Of a stretch of DNA of 64,000 nt, positions 19,289-27,963 are shown piece by piece. The position numbers and the translations under genes were made by a program. How positions within the stretch are numbered: position 1 is the first letter of the stretch; the number at the start of each line of letters is the position of its first letter. This DNA is from Dyadobacter arcticus (GTDB lineage: Bacteria; Bacteroidota; Bacteroidia; Cytophagales; Spirosomataceae). The stretch is taken from the NCBI RefSeq assembly GCF_011762185.1, contig NZ_JAASQJ010000003.1, positions 1,054,001 to 1,118,000 of the forward strand, written 5' to 3'. Below the pieces are notes generated by a model, which ran no database searches, was not told the origin of the DNA, and saw only the letters and a program-made list of their open reading frames with translations.

Positions 19289-21694
19289 TCAACCTTCGTC
19301 TCCCCCATCTCCATCATTATCCTCGCGATCTCTATCCTTAGACCTGTTGAGCCTGTATGAAAAGGTGACCAGGAACTGGCGTGCCCGCCATTGAAACTCT
19401 GAACTGGAATAGTATCCGGCATTCTGCACCACCTGGCGTTGTTTTCTGGTATTAAATAAGTCACGTACGCCGGCCGTAACGGTGGCCCTGCCTTTGAGCA
19501 AGTCGCGCGAAAGTCCCAAGTCAATAAAATATTGCGCAAGCTCGCGCCCCTGAGTGGTTTTTCGGGGTGCTCTATAATTGAATGATAATTGAAAATCCAA
19601 ACTTTTGAAGAGCGTGACCCGGGATGAAATCCGGCTTGTCCATGAATAAGTATCGCTTTTTAATAACCGATCCTGATAAACCCCTTCATTAATTGCCCGG
19701 AATATATTGGCGTTTGCCGTCCATTTCCACCATTCGAAAGGATCATATGTCAGGTTAAATTCAAATCCATAAGAGTCTCCGGTTGATAAATTGACAGGTC
19801 TGATGGTGGTAAAGCCCGTTGAGTCAACCGAAGTAATATTTTCGACAACACCCAACCTGTGACGATAATAGACACTCGACAGTAATGTCCCTTTTGACAT
19901 GTTAAGCAAATGCCCTGCTTCAAACGAATGGGTATATTCCGGGTTTAGCAACGGATTACCCAACCTGAAAACGCGGGAATCACTAAAACTTGAAAATGGA
20001 AGCAGGTCCCTGAAACTTGGTCGGCTTAAACGATAACTGTAACTTAACTGCAGTGTCTGGGCGTCTTTGAGTTTATAGGTAAGGTGTAGGCTTGGAAACA
20101 GGTTGAAGTATTTGCGGTGGTTAGCCTCACTCGTCTTTTTCAGCTCGGTCTGAATATCTGAATATTCCCCACGCAAGCCCGCCTGCATGAAAAATTTGCC
20201 GAATTGATTGCTGGCCATCAGATAACCCGCATGGATTTTCTCATCATAAGCAAGCCGGTTATCGAATTGGGGAAGAATAACCCAATTGCCTTCCTCATTT
20301 TGCTGCTGAACCGAGAAGTCATTGTCAAGCAACCTGATAGAACTTTTGAGCCCGGTTTCAAGCTTGCCATTTTTCCCAAATGGATATATATAATCCAATT
20401 GAAAAAGGATGTTCTTTTCATCTTCAGTATTGTAGGAACGCTGCATAAGATTGGCGAGCCCTTCTGTTGTACTCTGATTAAACTTTGCAGCCTCCGTTTC
20501 GTCGCTCACAATGTACTTTGCCGAAAATTCGAGGCTCTGACCTTTCTTCTCAAAGGTTTTACTATAATTAAGTGCTGCTTCAAGGTTGTTTCGAGGTTCT
20601 GTTTCTTTTTCTGTGCGTACTACTGTTCTGGTTAAGTTGTTATTGAAATCAAAGTCACGGTATTCTAGCCTAGAGTTATTACTGTTTTGGGAATTCCGAT
20701 AAGACAAAGTCCCGGTAAGCGTATTTTGGTCATTGACAAAATAATCCATCCCTACCATGAAGCTATTGGAATATCCACCCCTTGTCCGTTTATTAACCTG
20801 CTCGTAAACAAAACTTGTATCGGCGCCATTGTACACTTGCCGGGAAGTTCCTTTACCCGGGCCTTCCCGGTAGATGTTCCCGTAGCTCGCAATTAGGTTG
20901 ACCTTCTTTTTGCGGTAGTTGACGTTGAATGAACCGCCAAAGTTGGACGGATACCCTGCTGTGGCAGTGAATGATCCGTTCAATCCGTACTTGATATTTT
21001 TCTTCATCACGATATTGAGGATCCCCACTTCGCCCTCGGCATCATATCGCGACGATGGGTTTGTAATGATTTCTATGCTCTCAATCAGGTCACCGGGAAT
21101 CTGGCGAAGCGCCTCGGCAGGGTTCATTCCCACCATCCCGGACTGTTTGCCATCAATCAAAATCCGGACGTTACCGCTTCCGCGGAGCGCTACATTGCCA
21201 TCCACATCTACGGTAACCGAAGGCATGTTGTTTAAAATATCAGAAGCGTTGCTTCCAAGATTGCTCAGGTCCTTACCGACATTGAAAACCCTCTTGTCAA
21301 GCTGCAAATCCATCTGGCTTTTTTCCCCTGTCACTAAAAGCTCTTGCAATTGTTTTGCATCTGCATTCAATGATATGATTCCCAAGTTTACTGCCTGATC
21401 CTGAACGACTACACTGGGTACAATCTTCTCATTGAGGCCTAAATAGGAGATTTTGAGGAAATATTTTCCAGGTTCGGCAGGAATAGCAAAATTCCCCTTT
21501 TCATCAGAGACAGCGCCTCCAATCAGTGCAGAATCCAGTGATGAGTAAAGGGCGACGTTTGCAAAAAGAATGGGCTTGTTATTGGCTTCTTCAAGGTTGC
21601 CGCTGATGATTAAATCATTTACCGGCACATCTTGTGCGAGAATGGAGTTTAACCCGGACAACAAAAGAAGTATAATAAAATAAAAGGTTTTCAT
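19289..21694 (-). CDS. TonB-dependent outer-membrane receptor (OMP_b-brl family)
   Basis: An 801-residue outer-membrane protein. MKTFYFIILLLLSGLNSILAQ is a signal peptide. Residues ~28-115 form a CarboxypepD-regulatory-like beta-sandwich (ILFANVALYSSLDSALIGG, GKYFLKISYLGLNE). The plug domain follows with NVALRGSGNVRILIDGKQSG and IESIEIITNPSSRYDAEGE, then a ~550-residue beta-barrel of the outer-membrane beta-barrel-3 type. The protein ends in an acidic tail (DREDNDGDGGDEG) rather than a typical aromatic barrel terminus. Such proteins import large or scarce nutrients with TonB energy. It stands alone, with no SusD partner, so the substrate is unknown. The adjacent convergent gene is an exported phosphatase/nuclease. 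Confidence 0.9.
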   Translation of the reverse strand: MKTFYFIILLLLSGLNSILAQDVPVNDLIISGNLEEANNKPILFANVALYSSLDSALIGGAVSDEKGNFAIPAEPGKYFLKISYLGLNEKIVPSVVVQDQAVNLGIISLNADAKQLQELLVTGEKSQMDLQLDKRVFNVGKDLSNLGSNASDILNNMPSVTVDVDGNVALRGSGNVRILIDGKQSGMVGMNPAEALRQIPGDLIESIEIITNPSSRYDAEGEVGILNIVMKKNIKYGLNGSFTATAGYPSNFGGSFNVNYRKKKVNLIASYGNIYREGPGKGTSRQVYNGADTSFVYEQVNKRTRGGYSNSFMVGMDYFVNDQNTLTGTLSYRNSQNSNNSRLEYRDFDFNNNLTRTVVRTEKETEPRNNLEAALNYSKTFEKKGQSLEFSAKYIVSDETEAAKFNQSTTEGLANLMQRSYNTEDEKNILFQLDYIYPFGKNGKLETGLKSSIRLLDNDFSVQQQNEEGNWVILPQFDNRLAYDEKIHAGYLMASNQFGKFFMQAGLRGEYSDIQTELKKTSEANHRKYFNLFPSLHLTYKLKDAQTLQLSYSYRLSRPSFRDLLPFSSFSDSRVFRLGNPLLNPEYTHSFEAGHLLNMSKGTLLSSVYYRHRLGVVENITSVDSTGFTTIRPVNLSTGDSYGFEFNLTYDPFEWWKWTANANIFRAINEGVYQDRLLKSDTYSWTSRISSRVTLFKSLDFQLSFNYRAPRKTTQGRELAQYFIDLGLSRDLLKGRATVTAGVRDLFNTRKQRQVVQNAGYYSSSEFQWRARQFLVTFSYRLNRSKDRDREDNDGDGGDEG

Positions 21695-21858
21695 TTGGGT
21701 GGTTCAATTAAGTGAGTCAGTCGGTTAGTCAAACCCCAATAAGAAACGGATCAGACTGATGGAGTACTTGTTACCAGAAAATTTCACACCAGCAACGCTT
21801 CTTCTCAAATGATTTTCTGCGCAACCAAGTCTTACCAAAGATGACTAGTTTTACCGTC

Positions 21859-23061
21859 ATGGCAAAACTAATCAACCTTCATTCCTTCAAGAAATTCTTT
21901 CAATCCAGCTCAACGGGTGGGATCATCCTGATCATTTGTGTGATCATCTCAATCATTATTGCAAACACAAGCGCCGGACCTGTCCTCGAAGCATTTCTGG
22001 CTACCGAAATCGGGGCGGAAATGGCTGGCATTCACCTCCGGTATCCTGTTTTGCTCTGGATCAATGATGGGTTAATGGCGATTTTCTTTCTGTTGGTAGG
22101 CCTTGAAATCAAAAGGGAAATGGTGGAAGGAGAACTTTCTTCTTTCAAAAAAGCGTCTTTACCAATCCTGGCAGCAATCGGGGGAGTAATGATACCGGCG
22201 ACGATTTACTTCGCTATTAACACGGGCACCGAAACGGCTGGTGGTTGGGGGATACCGATGGCAACCGACATTGCTTTCGCTATTGCCGTCATTTCAATGC
22301 TGGGAAAACGTGCGCCGTCTTCATTAAAAATATTTCTTTCAGCATTGGCGATTGTTGACGATTTAATGGCGATACTGGTTATCGCCCTATTCTATTCCAA
22401 TAAGATCCATTACAACTACCTTTTGTATGCGCTAGGGATTTTTATTTTCCTGCTGCTCCTCAACAAACTGAAAGTCAAGAATCTGGCTGCATATCTGGTC
22501 CCTGGACTTTTTATCTGGTATTTTATCCATCACTCAGGCGTACATGCAACCATTGCGGGTGTGCTGACTGCGTTTGCCCTGCCGACTACCCCGGACTCAA
22601 CCGAATCACCTCTGGAAAAGCTGGAACGTATCCTCGTCAACCCCGTCAATTTCGTCATTATGCCCATTTTTGCCCTTGCAAACACCAATATCAAGTTCGA
22701 ATCGGGAATGCTGCAAGGACTGACCACCGCACTTGGGCTTGGCATTATCGCCGGACTTGTTACTGGAAAGCCAATGGGCATAACACTATTCTCATGGATC
22801 GCTGTCAAGATTGGGATTGGTAAAATGCCAAGGCATGCTTCCTGGATGCATATCATTGGTGTAGGGATGCTTGGAGGAATCGGTTTTACAATGTCCATAT
22901 TTATTGCCCTGCTTTCTTTTTCCGGACAGGAAATAATCCTTTCGAAGGCTAAATTCTCCGTATTAACCGCTTCGGTTATGTCTGGTATTATTGGCTATGT
23001 CTGGCTGAGTATGGTTGAAAGTGAAAGGAACAAATCAAGGACCAGAACGACCAAATTATAA
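21859..23061 (+). CDS. nhaA: Na+/H+ antiporter NhaA
   Basis: A 400-residue inner-membrane antiporter with twelve hydrophobic segments. The ion-binding residues are visible: MATDIAFAIAV carries the Asp equivalent to E. coli Asp133, and ALAIVDDLMAILVIALFYS carries the Asp163-Asp164 pair. The pH-sensing C-terminal segments LGGIGFTMSIFIALLSF are also conserved. It exchanges Na+ (or Li+) for H+ to control sodium and pH. I used ATG 21859 (MAKLINLHSF); ATG 21841 adds six residues. It is monocistronic and convergent with the kinase gene at 23081. No riboswitch is recognisable upstream. Confidence 0.95.
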   Translation: MAKLINLHSFKKFFQSSSTGGIILIICVIISIIIANTSAGPVLEAFLATEIGAEMAGIHLRYPVLLWINDGLMAIFFLLVGLEIKREMVEGELSSFKKASLPILAAIGGVMIPATIYFAINTGTETAGGWGIPMATDIAFAIAVISMLGKRAPSSLKIFLSALAIVDDLMAILVIALFYSNKIHYNYLLYALGIFIFLLLLNKLKVKNLAAYLVPGLFIWYFIHHSGVHATIAGVLTAFALPTTPDSTESPLEKLERILVNPVNFVIMPIFALANTNIKFESGMLQGLTTALGLGIIAGLVTGKPMGITLFSWIAVKIGIGKMPRHASWMHIIGVGMLGGIGFTMSIFIALLSFSGQEIILSKAKFSVLTASVMSGIIGYVWLSMVESERNKSRTRTTKL

Positions 23062-23080
23062 ATGGAATCGCTTCATGAGG

Positions 23081-24070
23081 CTATGCCATAATCAACGTTC
23101 TTGCAAATCTTAACAATTCCTGTTTTTCCTGCAAAGTTCTTTGCAGGGGTAACTGCGCCAATCCAATCAGCCGCCTGATGATTTCGATACCTGCGAACTG
23201 ATTCAGTGTAGCGTAATCGATTTGATTGATGGAGCTATACCTATCCAATGTAAAATCGATTAATGACTTGCCTTGCCCCGCCAGGTGCAGGTGCGCTATC
23301 ATGACACCCAGATCAAACCCGGCCGGACCATAAAAGCAGAATTCGGGGTCGATAATTTTGATCCCATGCATTGTTTCAAGCCAGCTTCCAGGATAAAAAT
23401 CTCCGTGCAAAAGGCAGTTTCCGGTAGAAAGATAGATTTGACCTAATCGCTCAACCTCATTTTTTAGCTCCTTATCATCCTTATAAATAGCGGCAACAGC
23501 CTGCAATCCTGGCTGGACCGAATCCAGATCAAAGCCATTTTTTTCCATGAACGGATATAAAAAAATGTGCTCATGATTAAGCGACCTCATCGCACTGTTG
23601 CTAAAATTTTCCCCTGGTGAAAGGCTGTAAAAATTCTTATGCAAGCTGCCCAAAAAATCAGTCAACTGCGTAAGTTGAGAGATTTCGATAACCTTAAATG
23701 AATTATACAGAAACATAAAATCACTCGCCTCGCCCAGGTCTTCCAAAGCCATGATATTGTTGACCTGATCAACGCCAATGAGTTCCGGGGTAAACTTCGC
23801 AATGAATGGGTCAACCTTTGTCGTTTGATAAAAAGCGCCTTCCATTAAAACCCGCTCAGCAGGTGCAAGGACATTCGGGTATTTTTCGACATATCCCCTG
23901 GATTGCTTAATGACGAAAGATCTCTCACGGGTAGTAATTCGCAGAACATAATTCATATTCCCTTCGCCCGGCACTGAAACCTGACTGATCGCTTCATTGC
24001 TTGATAACCATTCCTGGCGCTGCAAATAAATTTCCAGCGAAGTAATATCGTTTGCGTCCAGAATAAACAT
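23081..24070 (-). CDS. MtnK-like phosphotransferase (APH fold)
   Basis: A 329-residue small-molecule kinase of the aminoglycoside/choline-kinase fold. VPGEGNMNYVLRITT and FVIKQSRGYVEKYPN give the P-loop-like strand and ATP-binding Lys. NCLLHGDFYPGSWLETMHG holds the catalytic Asp, and IIDPEFCFYGPAGFDLGVM the metal-binding Asp. The last two motifs resemble 5-methylthioribose kinase (HGDLHTGS, IDPEFAFYGPMGFDIG in that family) more than aminoglycoside kinases, though MtnK is usually about 400 residues. It is 20 bases downstream of the DUF547 gene and shares a divergent control region with the arsenosugar genes, so phosphorylation of the arsinoyl-deoxyribose left after adenine removal is an attractive but untested role. 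Confidence 0.72.
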   Translation of the reverse strand: MFILDANDITSLEIYLQRQEWLSSNEAISQVSVPGEGNMNYVLRITTRERSFVIKQSRGYVEKYPNVLAPAERVLMEGAFYQTTKVDPFIAKFTPELIGVDQVNNIMALEDLGEASDFMFLYNSFKVIEISQLTQLTDFLGSLHKNFYSLSPGENFSNSAMRSLNHEHIFLYPFMEKNGFDLDSVQPGLQAVAAIYKDDKELKNEVERLGQIYLSTGNCLLHGDFYPGSWLETMHGIKIIDPEFCFYGPAGFDLGVMIAHLHLAGQGKSLIDFTLDRYSSINQIDYATLNQFAGIEIIRRLIGLAQLPLQRTLQEKQELLRFARTLIMA

Positions 24071-24090
24071 GTGTGGCTGTCTAGGGTAAA

Positions 24091-24873
24091 TTATGAATCA
24101 AAGTTTTTCATTTTTTGCGTCCAGTCGTATTCTTTGAATTTCAATGAGTAGTCTGAAAAATCCTGGCTCAGGTATTTTTTCAAAATGATTCTTATTCCCT
24201 TATTTCCGCCAAAGTCAGCTTTGAACCATTGCAATATCCTGCTGACCATTACCTGTTTTTCCAGCGAATCGATCTGCGTGTCTGTTTTTAAAAACGATGA
24301 TGCGGCAATACTAAGTTGTTTGTCAATTTTACTATAATCGTAAAAAGCAATCGGCGGACAGCTGGTCGCACCACAGTTTAAGGCAAAATGAATACGGTAA
24401 TCTATTTGTGAAACCGCGAGCTGCTTAATGATCTTGCCCGGGAAAAACTGCGGCAGATAGCCCAGACTAAATTTGGACCGATACCTTCTCAGGATTCCAT
24501 GTTCGATCTGGTCAAGACTCAGCCTTACCCCGCCAATGGTGATCCGTTTTTCTTTAAAAATAGCAGGTCTGGTTTTCTTCTCCTTAGTTGCAAGAATCTG
24601 AAAATAGGCGTTATAGATGTTGATCCAGAATGTTTTACGGGCATCATCGTTGGACAGGCTCCAAATCAGACTATCGGTTTCTATTTTCGCCAAAACCTCG
24701 CGAAGACTATCAACGGGTTCATCCATCTTTACCTGCAAAAGCAGTTTTCCGGATAAATCCACCAATTTCCGGTCAGGCTCCTTGTTAGTTTGACCGGTCA
24801 CAGGCAGTAAGCCAATTCCCCATAGGGCCAAAACAATGCCTGCTATTATCCATATCCATTTTAATTGATTCAT
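24091..24873 (-). CDS. DUF547 domain-containing protein
   Basis: A 260-residue protein with an N-terminal membrane anchor or signal sequence (WIWIIAGIVLALWGIGLLPV) and a DUF547 domain. ARKTFWINIYNAYFQILATK and IHFALNCGATSCPPIAFYD are the family signatures; the second has the conserved Cys and HFALNC segment. The fold is related to cysteine-protease/transglutaminase-like proteins, but activity is unknown. DUF547 genes are frequent companions of bacterial arsenosugar clusters, and this one is divergent from the TIGR04283 glycosyltransferase. ATG 24873 places the hydrophobic segment at the start; ATG 24900 adds nine residues. Confidence 0.85.
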   Translation of the reverse strand: MNQLKWIWIIAGIVLALWGIGLLPVTGQTNKEPDRKLVDLSGKLLLQVKMDEPVDSLREVLAKIETDSLIWSLSNDDARKTFWINIYNAYFQILATKEKKTRPAIFKEKRITIGGVRLSLDQIEHGILRRYRSKFSLGYLPQFFPGKIIKQLAVSQIDYRIHFALNCGATSCPPIAFYDYSKIDKQLSIAASSFLKTDTQIDSLEKQVMVSRILQWFKADFGGNKGIRIILKKYLSQDFSDYSLKFKEYDWTQKMKNFDS

Positions 24874-24941
24874 CATTAATCCGTCAAAATGCTGCACCAA
24901 TTACCGAAGCAGACTTTAAATTACAAATCCCGTTCTTTTTA

Positions 24942-24982
24942 CAAAACTATTTACTGTTCGCCCCCGTACATACGGACAGTAA
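24942..24982. promoter_or_regulatory. Divergent control region of the arsenosugar locus with inverted repeat
   Basis: TTACTGTTCG at 24951-24960 pairs with CGGACAGTAA at 24973-24982 (nine of ten positions). On the minus strand an exact -7 element TAGTTTTG lies at 24949-24942, directing the DUF547-kinase genes; the inverted repeat covers its -33 region. The site sits between the two divergent arms of the arsenosugar locus, which suggests an operator. The regulator is unknown. Confidence 0.5.
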
Positions 24983-25022
24983 TATTATTTAGATTGTTCA
25001 ACCGGATTATGCCGGTACACTT

Positions 25023-25715
25023 ATGAAGCTCAGTGTAATCATTCCCACTTATAATGAGGCCGCCAACATTGCTGGTCTTGTCAGGGATTTGTACAGATAT
25101 GCTGGTGAACAATGCATTGAAGTCATTGTATCGGATGGCGGAAGCAAAGATGCTACCATGGACATAGCTGCATTAGCTGGCGCCAGCGTGATCAAATCTC
25201 CCAAACCGGGCCGAGCAGCACAAATGAATTACGCCTCCCAATTTGCACAAGGCGACGTACTTTATTTTGTTCACGCGGATGTTGGCATACATCCCGATTA
25301 TTTTAAAGACATTGAAAATGCAGTCTCAGATGGTTTTGATGCCGGTTGTTACCGCTTTCGCTTTGATTCTGACCGCGCGATACTCAAGATTAATAGTTAC
25401 TTTACACGATTTAACAGGCTGATGTGCCGCGGCGGTGACCAGACCCTTTTTGTTACCAGAAAATTGTTTGATCAGCTTAATGGATTCGACGAGTACCACA
25501 CCATTATGGAGGACTACGATATCATCATCCGGATCTGGAAAATCGCGCGGTTTAAGATCATTCCCAAGGAGGTAATCGTTTCTGCCAGGAAATATGAGAA
25601 CAATAGCTGGCTGCGGGTACAACTTGCCAATCTGACCGCGTTTACCATGTTTTATTTAAAAAAAGAACCGGCCAGCATTGCTTTAAAATATAAATCCATG
25701 CTGGATTACCTGTGA
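25023..25715 (+). CDS. TIGR04283-family arsenosugar biosynthesis glycosyltransferase
   Basis: A 230-residue GT2-type glycosyltransferase. LSVIIPTYNEAANIAGLV opens the GT-A fold, VIVSDGGSKDATMDIA follows, SPKPGRAAQMNYASQFA is the family signature, and YFVHADVGIHPDYF supplies the metal-binding motif. CRGGDQTLFVTRKLFDQLNGF and EDYDIIIRI complete the TIGR04283 pattern. No transmembrane segments. It heads a plus-strand run with the AhpD-like gene, arsS and the TIGR04282 gene. In the arsenosugar pathway it presumably transfers or builds the sugar part; the exact reaction has not been settled. Confidence 0.88.
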   Translation: MKLSVIIPTYNEAANIAGLVRDLYRYAGEQCIEVIVSDGGSKDATMDIAALAGASVIKSPKPGRAAQMNYASQFAQGDVLYFVHADVGIHPDYFKDIENAVSDGFDAGCYRFRFDSDRAILKINSYFTRFNRLMCRGGDQTLFVTRKLFDQLNGFDEYHTIMEDYDIIIRIWKIARFKIIPKEVIVSARKYENNSWLRVQLANLTAFTMFYLKKEPASIALKYKSMLDYL

Positions 25716-25783
25716 GAACCCGGCATACTCAATCTTTATAATTCTCATTTTCGTATATAAACGATCATCTTAACCTGCCAAAA

Positions 25784-26116
25784 ATGAATACCTACTATAA
25801 CCCGGAAGACCTGAAAAAATTTGGTTCAATTGGGGAATTCCAAAAAGAACTGGCCGATAAATTTTTCTCCTATTATGGCTCCGTTTTTGCCGAAGGTGCA
25901 CTCACAGCCCGGGAAAAATCACTTATTGCCCTGGCTGTTTCGCATACCGTCCAATGTCCTTACTGCATTGATGCCTACACCACAGATACCCTTGAAAAAG
26001 GATGCTCGGAAGCAGAGATGATGGAGGCTGTGCACGTGGCGGCCGCCATTAGAGGTGGGGCGACTTTGGTACACGGTGTTCAGATGATGAACAAAGCAAA
26101 AGACCTTTCGATGTAG
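25784..26116 (+). CDS. Arsenosugar-associated AhpD-like (CMD) protein
   Basis: A 110-residue alpha-helical carboxymuconolactone-decarboxylase/AhpD-fold protein. ALAVSHTVQCPYCIDAYTTD contains the CxxC redox motif, followed by the AhpD-type GCSEAEMMEAVHVAAAIRGG with the conserved His. The family member found in arsenosugar loci is called peroxidase-like. It could keep arsenic in the trivalent state or protect ArsS, but this is inference. It lies 68 bases after the glycosyltransferase and 36 before arsS. Confidence 0.88.
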   Translation: MNTYYNPEDLKKFGSIGEFQKELADKFFSYYGSVFAEGALTAREKSLIALAVSHTVQCPYCIDAYTTDTLEKGCSEAEMMEAVHVAAAIRGGATLVHGVQMMNKAKDLSM

Positions 26117-26152
26117 GCAACAGTCGGCGTTTTTGAACAAAATATTGATCCA

Positions 26153-27199
26153 ATGAAATCACTCAAGGCAAGCGGGCATGTGTTGGCGGATTCTGCATCG
26201 CAAATCAAGACATTGCATGACGAGGTTTTCGAGAATTTGCATCTGCCTCTTTTTGAACAAAAGCTGGAAGCCGCATCTCTGTTTCCTTTGAAAGCAATAC
26301 GCACTACTACCATGCAGATCAATGTGGGTAAAATGTGCAATCAGATCTGCAAGCACTGCCACGTGGATGCAGGTCCCGACCGGAAGGAAATCATGACCAG
26401 GCATACCATGCAGCAATGTCTGGATACGCTTACGAATTCTGAAATTACCACCGTTGATCTCACAGGCGGAGCGCCCGAAATGAATCCGGATTTTCGCTGG
26501 TTTGTTCAGCAACTTACTGCACTTGGCAAGCACATCATCGTACGCTGTAACCTGACCATTATCGTTGCCAATCCAAAATACCATGACCTGCCAGACTTTT
26601 TCAAGGAACATGGGGTGGAAGTGGTCAGCTCGTTACCCTTTTATAATGCCGATAAGACAGACCGGCAGAGAGGTAAAGGTGTTTTTGCGGATTCAGTAAA
26701 GGCATTAAGGATGCTAAACGCAAGAGGTTATGGTGTAGAAGGCAGCGGGCTTATTCTTAATTTAGTATATAATCCAAATGGGGCATTCATGCCTGCCCCG
26801 CAGCAAGGCTTGGAGCGCCAGTTTAAAAAGGCACTGCTTGATGAATTCGGTATTGTATTTAATGAGCTTTTTGCAATTACCAATATTCCTGTCAGCCGTT
26901 ATCTGGACTATTTGATCAGCTCCGGCAATTATGACGGCTACATGGAAAAACTTGTTAATGCCTTCAATCCGGTTGCTGCAACCGGTGTCATGTGCAGGTC
27001 GATGGTTTCCGTCGGGTGGGATGGCTTATTGTACGATTGTGATTTCAATCAAATGCTGGACATGGAATTTGCCCCTGAATACAACCACATCAGCCGCTAT
27101 AATCAGGAGTTGATAGATCACCGTGAGATCCTGACCGGCCAGCATTGCTATGGCTGCACCGCAGGCGCAGGTTCCAGTTGCGGCGGTAACACGATCTAG
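26153..27199 (+). CDS. arsS: Arsenosugar biosynthesis radical SAM protein ArsS
   Basis: A 348-residue radical SAM enzyme. VGKMCNQICKHCHVDAGPD carries the CxxxCxxC [4Fe-4S] site; TVDLTGGAPEMNPDF is the GGxP-type SAM motif. The C-terminal part has CRSMVSVGWDGLLYDCDFN and QHCYGCTAGAGSSCGGN, extra cysteines typical of the ArsS/TIGR04167 group. It attaches the 5'-deoxyadenosyl group of SAM to dimethylarsinous acid, producing the arsinoyl-deoxyadenosine precursor of arsenosugars. Normally it acts after ArsM; no arsM is present in this window. Its stop is 10 bases before the TIGR04282 start. Confidence 0.93.
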   Translation: MKSLKASGHVLADSASQIKTLHDEVFENLHLPLFEQKLEAASLFPLKAIRTTTMQINVGKMCNQICKHCHVDAGPDRKEIMTRHTMQQCLDTLTNSEITTVDLTGGAPEMNPDFRWFVQQLTALGKHIIVRCNLTIIVANPKYHDLPDFFKEHGVEVVSSLPFYNADKTDRQRGKGVFADSVKALRMLNARGYGVEGSGLILNLVYNPNGAFMPAPQQGLERQFKKALLDEFGIVFNELFAITNIPVSRYLDYLISSGNYDGYMEKLVNAFNPVAATGVMCRSMVSVGWDGLLYDCDFNQMLDMEFAPEYNHISRYNQELIDHREILTGQHCYGCTAGAGSSCGGNTI

Positions 27200-27209
27200 C
27201 CTCTTACTT

Positions 27210-27833
27210 ATGACCAGTGCTGTTATCGTTTTTTTGAAGAATTTGAGCCTGGGGAAGGTTAAAACCAGATTGGCAGCGACCATTGGCGACCAAAAAGCCC
27301 TTGATATTTATGGCCAGCTCGTTGCACATACCTTAAAGCAGGTCAGCCAGACCGAACAGGACGCACTGCTTTACTTCTCGGATCATCTGGATAGCGATCT
27401 GCCACAAATCGAAAAACAATTTTCCCTTCGACTACAAAAAGGAGATGATTTGGGAGAACGGATGTCAAATGCATTTGAAGACGTATTCGATTCACCTGCC
27501 CAGAAAGTAATGATCATTGGAACTGATTGCCCTGGTTTGGATTCATCCATTATTGAACAGGGCTTTGATGCCCTGGATGCGCATCAGGTTGTGATAGGGC
27601 CGGCGACTGACGGCGGTTATTATCTTCTTGGCATGAAAAACTTCTACGGCTGTCTCTTTGAAGACATCCCATGGAGTACCTCCAAAGTACTGGAATTGAC
27701 ACTTAATAAATGTGCTAACCAGAAGCTTACATATACTTTGCTTAAAGAACTTTCAGACATTGATAATGAAACTGACCTTCGTTCTTGGAATGAATTGCAA
27801 GGGAATGATCTGTCGACACGCATCAAATACTGA
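27210..27833 (+). CDS. TIGR04282-family arsenosugar biosynthesis glycosyltransferase
   Basis: A 207-residue GT-A/nucleotidyltransferase-like protein (DUF2064). It opens SAVIVFLKNLSLGKVKTRLA, the DUF2064 signature with conserved Lys and Arg; MIIGTDCPGLDSSIIEQGF holds the acidic metal motif, and VVIGPATDGGYYLLGM is the family Gly-Gly-Tyr-Tyr motif. The fold is close to CofC/MobA-type nucleotidyltransferases, so it may activate a sugar phosphate rather than transfer a sugar. I chose ATG 27210; the open frame reaches back to 27150 but would overlap arsS. It is the last gene of the plus-strand arm. Confidence 0.9.
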   Translation: MTSAVIVFLKNLSLGKVKTRLAATIGDQKALDIYGQLVAHTLKQVSQTEQDALLYFSDHLDSDLPQIEKQFSLRLQKGDDLGERMSNAFEDVFDSPAQKVMIIGTDCPGLDSSIIEQGFDALDAHQVVIGPATDGGYYLLGMKNFYGCLFEDIPWSTSKVLELTLNKCANQKLTYTLLKELSDIDNETDLRSWNELQGNDLSTRIKY

Positions 27834-27963
27834 TAAACCTCGCAATGGTTAGCCGAAATTGTTGCGCTTTACTAAAGTAACTATAAGGTAATACCCCTTC
27901 AGCTTATATATTGGTTTGATTATTATAATTTGACAAGTGAGGTTTGAAATTTAAAACTGTAAC

